A stretch of DNA of 5,842 nt, taken from NCBI GenBank assembly GCA_036648855.1, contig JAVWCU010000050.1, positions 1-5,842 on the forward strand. Direction: 5' to 3'. Position numbers and translations under genes: made by a program. Source of the DNA: Faecenecus sp036648855. GTDB taxonomy: Bacteria > Bacillota_I > Bacilli_A > RF39 > UBA660. Of the stretch, positions 3,847 through 5,842 are shown one piece after another. The notes beneath the pieces were generated by a model, which searched no databases, had not been told where the DNA came from, and saw only the letters and a program-made list of their open reading frames with translations. Positions within the stretch are counted from its first letter, which is position 1, and every line of letters starts with the position of its first letter.

Positions 3847-5763
3847 TTATCCAGGTGTACAACCATTCCAAGGCGAATCAGCTCTACAAGTTTTTGCCTC
3901 ACATAAACTTCCACCATAGCACGGATTAGTAGACCAAGCCGACCATTCGCCATATCCTCTAGTTTGATATCCTGTTGTCACCTGACATCTGTCAGTTCCG
4001 CCTCCACAATAATCACTAGTCCAATCACCCCAACCAGCTAAATATGTTCCCCTATAAACATCTTGTTTTACACACCACAATGTATGTCCTTTACAAAAAC
4101 TAGCACTATCACAATTACCAGGCGGATAGAAAGTACCATCTTTATTACAAATACTATGCGTATAATCACAGCTTATAGCAGATGATCCACAACCACCAAT
4201 ATCTTGCTGTGTAGAAGTACCTCTATGCTTATATAATGTCCCAGTTTGGCATAACTCCCCTGGTGCACAATAAGTAGTAGTTAATGCACTCCATCCCGTA
4301 TAACCCCTAGTTCTATACTTTATAATATTATTAGGTTTAACAATTAAAGTTCTACTAGCAGAATTAGATAATGAAGAACCATTTGTAATAGTATAAGTAA
4401 TAGTATAATTCCCCGGTCTTAATGAGGCTGTAGAATTTATAGATGCTGAATGACTAGTAATACCACTTTCCGGATCACTATAGTTAACACCCGTCCACAC
4501 ATTATAATCAACCTTCTCCTGAATAGTAACAGTAGATGGTGAAGCACTTACCAAAGGAGATGTTTTATCTATATAAACTGGTCTGCCTTCACAAGTTACT
4601 GAATTACCAGCATTATCATAAACTACTCCTGGACTAATATCCCCTGCTGAATTACTACTAAGAGTTTTAGAAGTATTCCCATTACAATCAAAATTATCAC
4701 TACAAATACCAGTTATAGTCAAATTAGATGATGTCCAGCTACTACTTCCTCCACTTGATGAACAAGTTGGATTAGTTTTATCCATTTTAATAGTTGTTTC
4801 CTTAGTAGAAACATTACCTGCATTATCTCTCATAGTTAAAATAATCTTAATACCCCTTGTATCTATATCAATATCTGGATAATTAACAGTAGCTGTCGCC
4901 ACCCCACTATTTGCATCACTAACATTGCTAGGTATAATATGAACATTCGAACGATACCAATTATTATTACCCATAGTTCCACTAATAGCAAAATCACCAG
5001 TTGGAGCTGTAGTATCTACCTTAATAATTAAAGGAACAACTTCACTTATATTATTAGCATAATCAATTGCTCTAACATATAACTTTGTAGTGCCTTCTTC
5101 ATTCCAAATAAAACTACTAGATGTTTCATTCCAAGGTCCTGTTATCTTCCTAGCTAATTCTATTCTTTTAATTCCAAATTGATATGGGTCCCCACTAGTT
5201 ACCTTTGCCCATACCTTATGATTAGTCCACTCTCCATTATAAGTAGTCCCCTTTTCTGAATCTAATCTTAACTCTACATTAATACCAAAGTCCTTATTAG
5301 GAATTAAATCAAATTCACAACTTTTACTAGTATACTTTCCACAAGCTAAACAACTCTTATAAGTTAAATTTTGATTATCACTTCCACCTAAAGGTGCTTC
5401 TGCATATACAAAAACATAAGATTTATCTTGGTCACATAGACTTCCCTTATTCTGAGGATCACTAATATTATCTAAATAATCAGCATTTACTAAATCCTTT
5501 AATGTAACCCTTTTTGATTGATCAACATTTGGGGCTGTATAAGAATTACATAATGTACTAGCATTAGAATCATACATACAATCCGTAAACATTCCTTCTG
5601 CCGCTTCCTTCATACTTTTCTCTGCTGTTTCATACGCAGTTTTCCTAGTACTACTAACATAACCATTATATGATACTATAGCAATTGAAGAAATAATTCC
5701 TAAAATTACTATAACTCCTAATAACTCTATTAAAGTAAACCCATAATTATTTTTATTTTTCAT
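3847..5763 (-). CDS. Prepilin-type surface protein with Ig-like repeats and Cys-rich TSP1-like tail
   Basis: This is a 638-residue exported protein. Residues 1-8 are a class III prepilin leader (cleavage expected after Gly8), followed by the textbook FTLIELLGVIVILGI helix with Glu at mature position 5 (Glu13). Residues 33-155 look like a pilin head with cysteines 62, 72, 110, 138, 141 and 149. Ig-like segments follow at about 156-250, 251-330, 331-401 and 402-477. Three of them are joined by VDTTAP, MDKTNP and IDKTSP, and they carry YANN/DNAGN turns. The fourth (SDPESG, PGNYTITYTI, SRTLIVKP) resembles DUF5011-type domains. Residues 483-638 hold 14 cysteines and three W/C repeats. Total Cys is 24. 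Start: ATG with AAGGTAGGA (5779-5771). Typical pilins and pseudopilins are far shorter, so this is probably a pilus-associated or membrane-anchored adhesin. Its 3' end is visibly richer in GC than neighbouring genes (about 43% over 3841-3960 by hand count). Confidence 0.9.
   Translation of the reverse strand: MKNKNNYGFTLIELLGVIVILGIISSIAIVSYNGYVSSTRKTAYETAEKSMKEAAEGMFTDCMYDSNASTLCNSYTAPNVDQSKRVTLKDLVNADYLDNISDPQNKGSLCDQDKSYVFVYAEAPLGGSDNQNLTYKSCLACGKYTSKSCEFDLIPNKDFGINVELRLDSEKGTTYNGEWTNHKVWAKVTSGDPYQFGIKRIELARKITGPWNETSSSFIWNEEGTTKLYVRAIDYANNISEVVPLIIKVDTTAPTGDFAISGTMGNNNWYRSNVHIIPSNVSDANSGVATATVNYPDIDIDTRGIKIILTMRDNAGNVSTKETTIKMDKTNPTCSSSGGSSSWTSSNLTITGICSDNFDCNGNTSKTLSSNSAGDISPGVVYDNAGNSVTCEGRPVYIDKTSPLVSASPSTVTIQEKVDYNVWTGVNYSDPESGITSHSASINSTASLRPGNYTITYTITNGSSLSNSASRTLIVKPNNIIKYRTRGYTGWSALTTTYCAPGELCQTGTLYKHRGTSTQQDIGGCGSSAISCDYTHSICNKDGTFYPPGNCDSASFCKGHTLWCVKQDVYRGTYLAGWGDWTSDYCGGGTDRCQVTTGYQTRGYGEWSAWSTNPCYGGSLCEAKTCRADSPWNGCTPG
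3901..3969 (-). repeat. W/C repeat module C of the surface protein (residues 599-621)
   Basis: This is the last copy of the module Y-x7-W-[SG]-x-[LW]-[ST]-x3-C-x2-G-x2,3-C. Here Tyr599, Trp607, Trp610, Cys615 and Cys621 occupy the conserved positions. It contains the clearest TSP1-like motif, EWSAWS. It follows module B at once, so B and C are in tandem. Confidence 0.75.
3985..4056 (-). repeat. W/C repeat module B of the surface protein (residues 570-593)
   Basis: Tyr570, Trp578, Trp581, Cys586 and Cys593 align with modules A and C. The stretch is GWGDWTSDYCGGGTDRCQ, with one extra residue between the two cysteines compared with A and C. After the second cysteine it shares the pattern CQ-x2-T-x-Y-x2-RG with module A. 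Confidence 0.75.
4249..4317 (-). repeat. W/C repeat module A of the surface protein (residues 483-505)
   Basis: This is the first copy, directly after the last Ig-like segment. Tyr483, Trp491, Leu494, Cys499 and Cys505 align with modules B and C; the second Trp is Leu here. YRTRGY at its start is shared with module C (YQTRGY). About 64 residues with six further cysteines separate it from module B. Confidence 0.72.
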
Positions 5764-5788
5764 TTTTATATCCTACCTTATAATTAGT

Positions 5789-5817
5789 ATTATACTTGGA
5801 AATTTTGAAAAAGAAAA
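5789..5817 (-). promoter_or_regulatory. Probable promoter of the prepilin-Ig surface protein operon
   Basis: A perfect TATAAT lies at 5794-5789 on the minus strand. At 17 bases upstream there is only a weak TTTTCT (5817-5812) as -35. Transcription would start near 5782, about 19 bases before the ATG, just ahead of the SD. The -10 box is good but the -35 is poor, so confidence is moderate. Confidence 0.5.
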
Positions 5818-5841
5818 GGACTTTTAAAATTAAAAATCCCT
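5808..5841 (-). terminator. Possible terminator of a gene beyond the right edge
   Basis: On the minus strand AGGGATTTT (5841-5833) can pair with AAAAGTCCT (5825-5817) with one G-U and one mismatch, and a T-rich run (TTTCTTTTTC) follows. The stem is imperfect. It would separate the surface-protein operon from an upstream minus-strand gene that is not in the window. Confidence 0.45.
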
Positions 5842-5842
5842 A

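Noticed and set aside
3744..3929. Open frame of 61 codons on the plus strand
   Set aside because: It is antisense to the N-terminus of the membrane protein and the C-terminus of the prepilin-Ig gene. Its hydrophobic stretch is the mirror of the real transmembrane helix.
1..5842. CRISPR array, tRNA/rRNA gene, insertion sequence or transposase
   Set aside because: No regularly spaced direct repeats, no RNA-gene-like structure and no transposase motifs were seen; coding sequence covers nearly the whole window.

Overview
This is an AT-rich window from a Gram-positive-type genome. Every gene I can support lies on the minus strand, so the biology reads from base 5842 down to base 1. The core (3066 to 358) has the order ireB-ruvX-yrzB-mltG-trmR. 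That is the order of yrzL-yrrK-yrzB-yrrL-yrrM, which follows alaS in Bacillus subtilis and many other Firmicutes. Low GC, Bacilli-type gene content, TGA used as a stop (ireB) with TGG for Trp, and secreted prepilin-like proteins suggest an uncultured Bacilli or Mollicutes-related lineage, for example gut RF39-type bacteria, that keeps the standard code. The lineage is inference; the gene order is read from the sequence.

Reading in transcription order: (1) 5842-5812 holds a weak hairpin plus T-rich run, probably the terminator of an upstream gene outside the window. (2) A promoter near 5789-5817 precedes a 638-residue secreted protein (5763-3847). It combines a class III prepilin signal, a pilin-like head, about four Ig-like repeats and a cysteine/tryptophan-rich tail of three repeated modules resembling thrombospondin type 1 repeats. 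(3) After 23 bases comes a 226-residue membrane-anchored protein of unknown function (3823-3143), probably cotranscribed. (4) A good promoter (3098-3126) starts the five-gene core operon, whose genes overlap or nearly touch except for a 50-base gap before mltG. That gap contains a terminator-like hairpin. (5) A clear intrinsic terminator (309-340) ends the operon after trmR. (6) A separate promoter (264-292) drives a second, short prepilin-like gene that runs off the window at base 1.

The core genes serve housekeeping roles: control of peptidoglycan synthesis by Ser/Thr kinase signalling (IreB/ReoM family), RuvX/YqgF nuclease activity in nucleic-acid processing, a small DUF1292 protein, septal or lateral glycan-strand cleavage (MltG), and wobble-uridine methylation of tRNA (TrmR). 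The accessory part is the prepilin-like surface protein and its membrane-anchored neighbour. They sit where alaS is usually found, and a second prepilin-like gene lies on the other side of the core. The large prepilin/Ig/Cys-rich fusion is the most unusual object here and may be a surface fibre or adhesin component.
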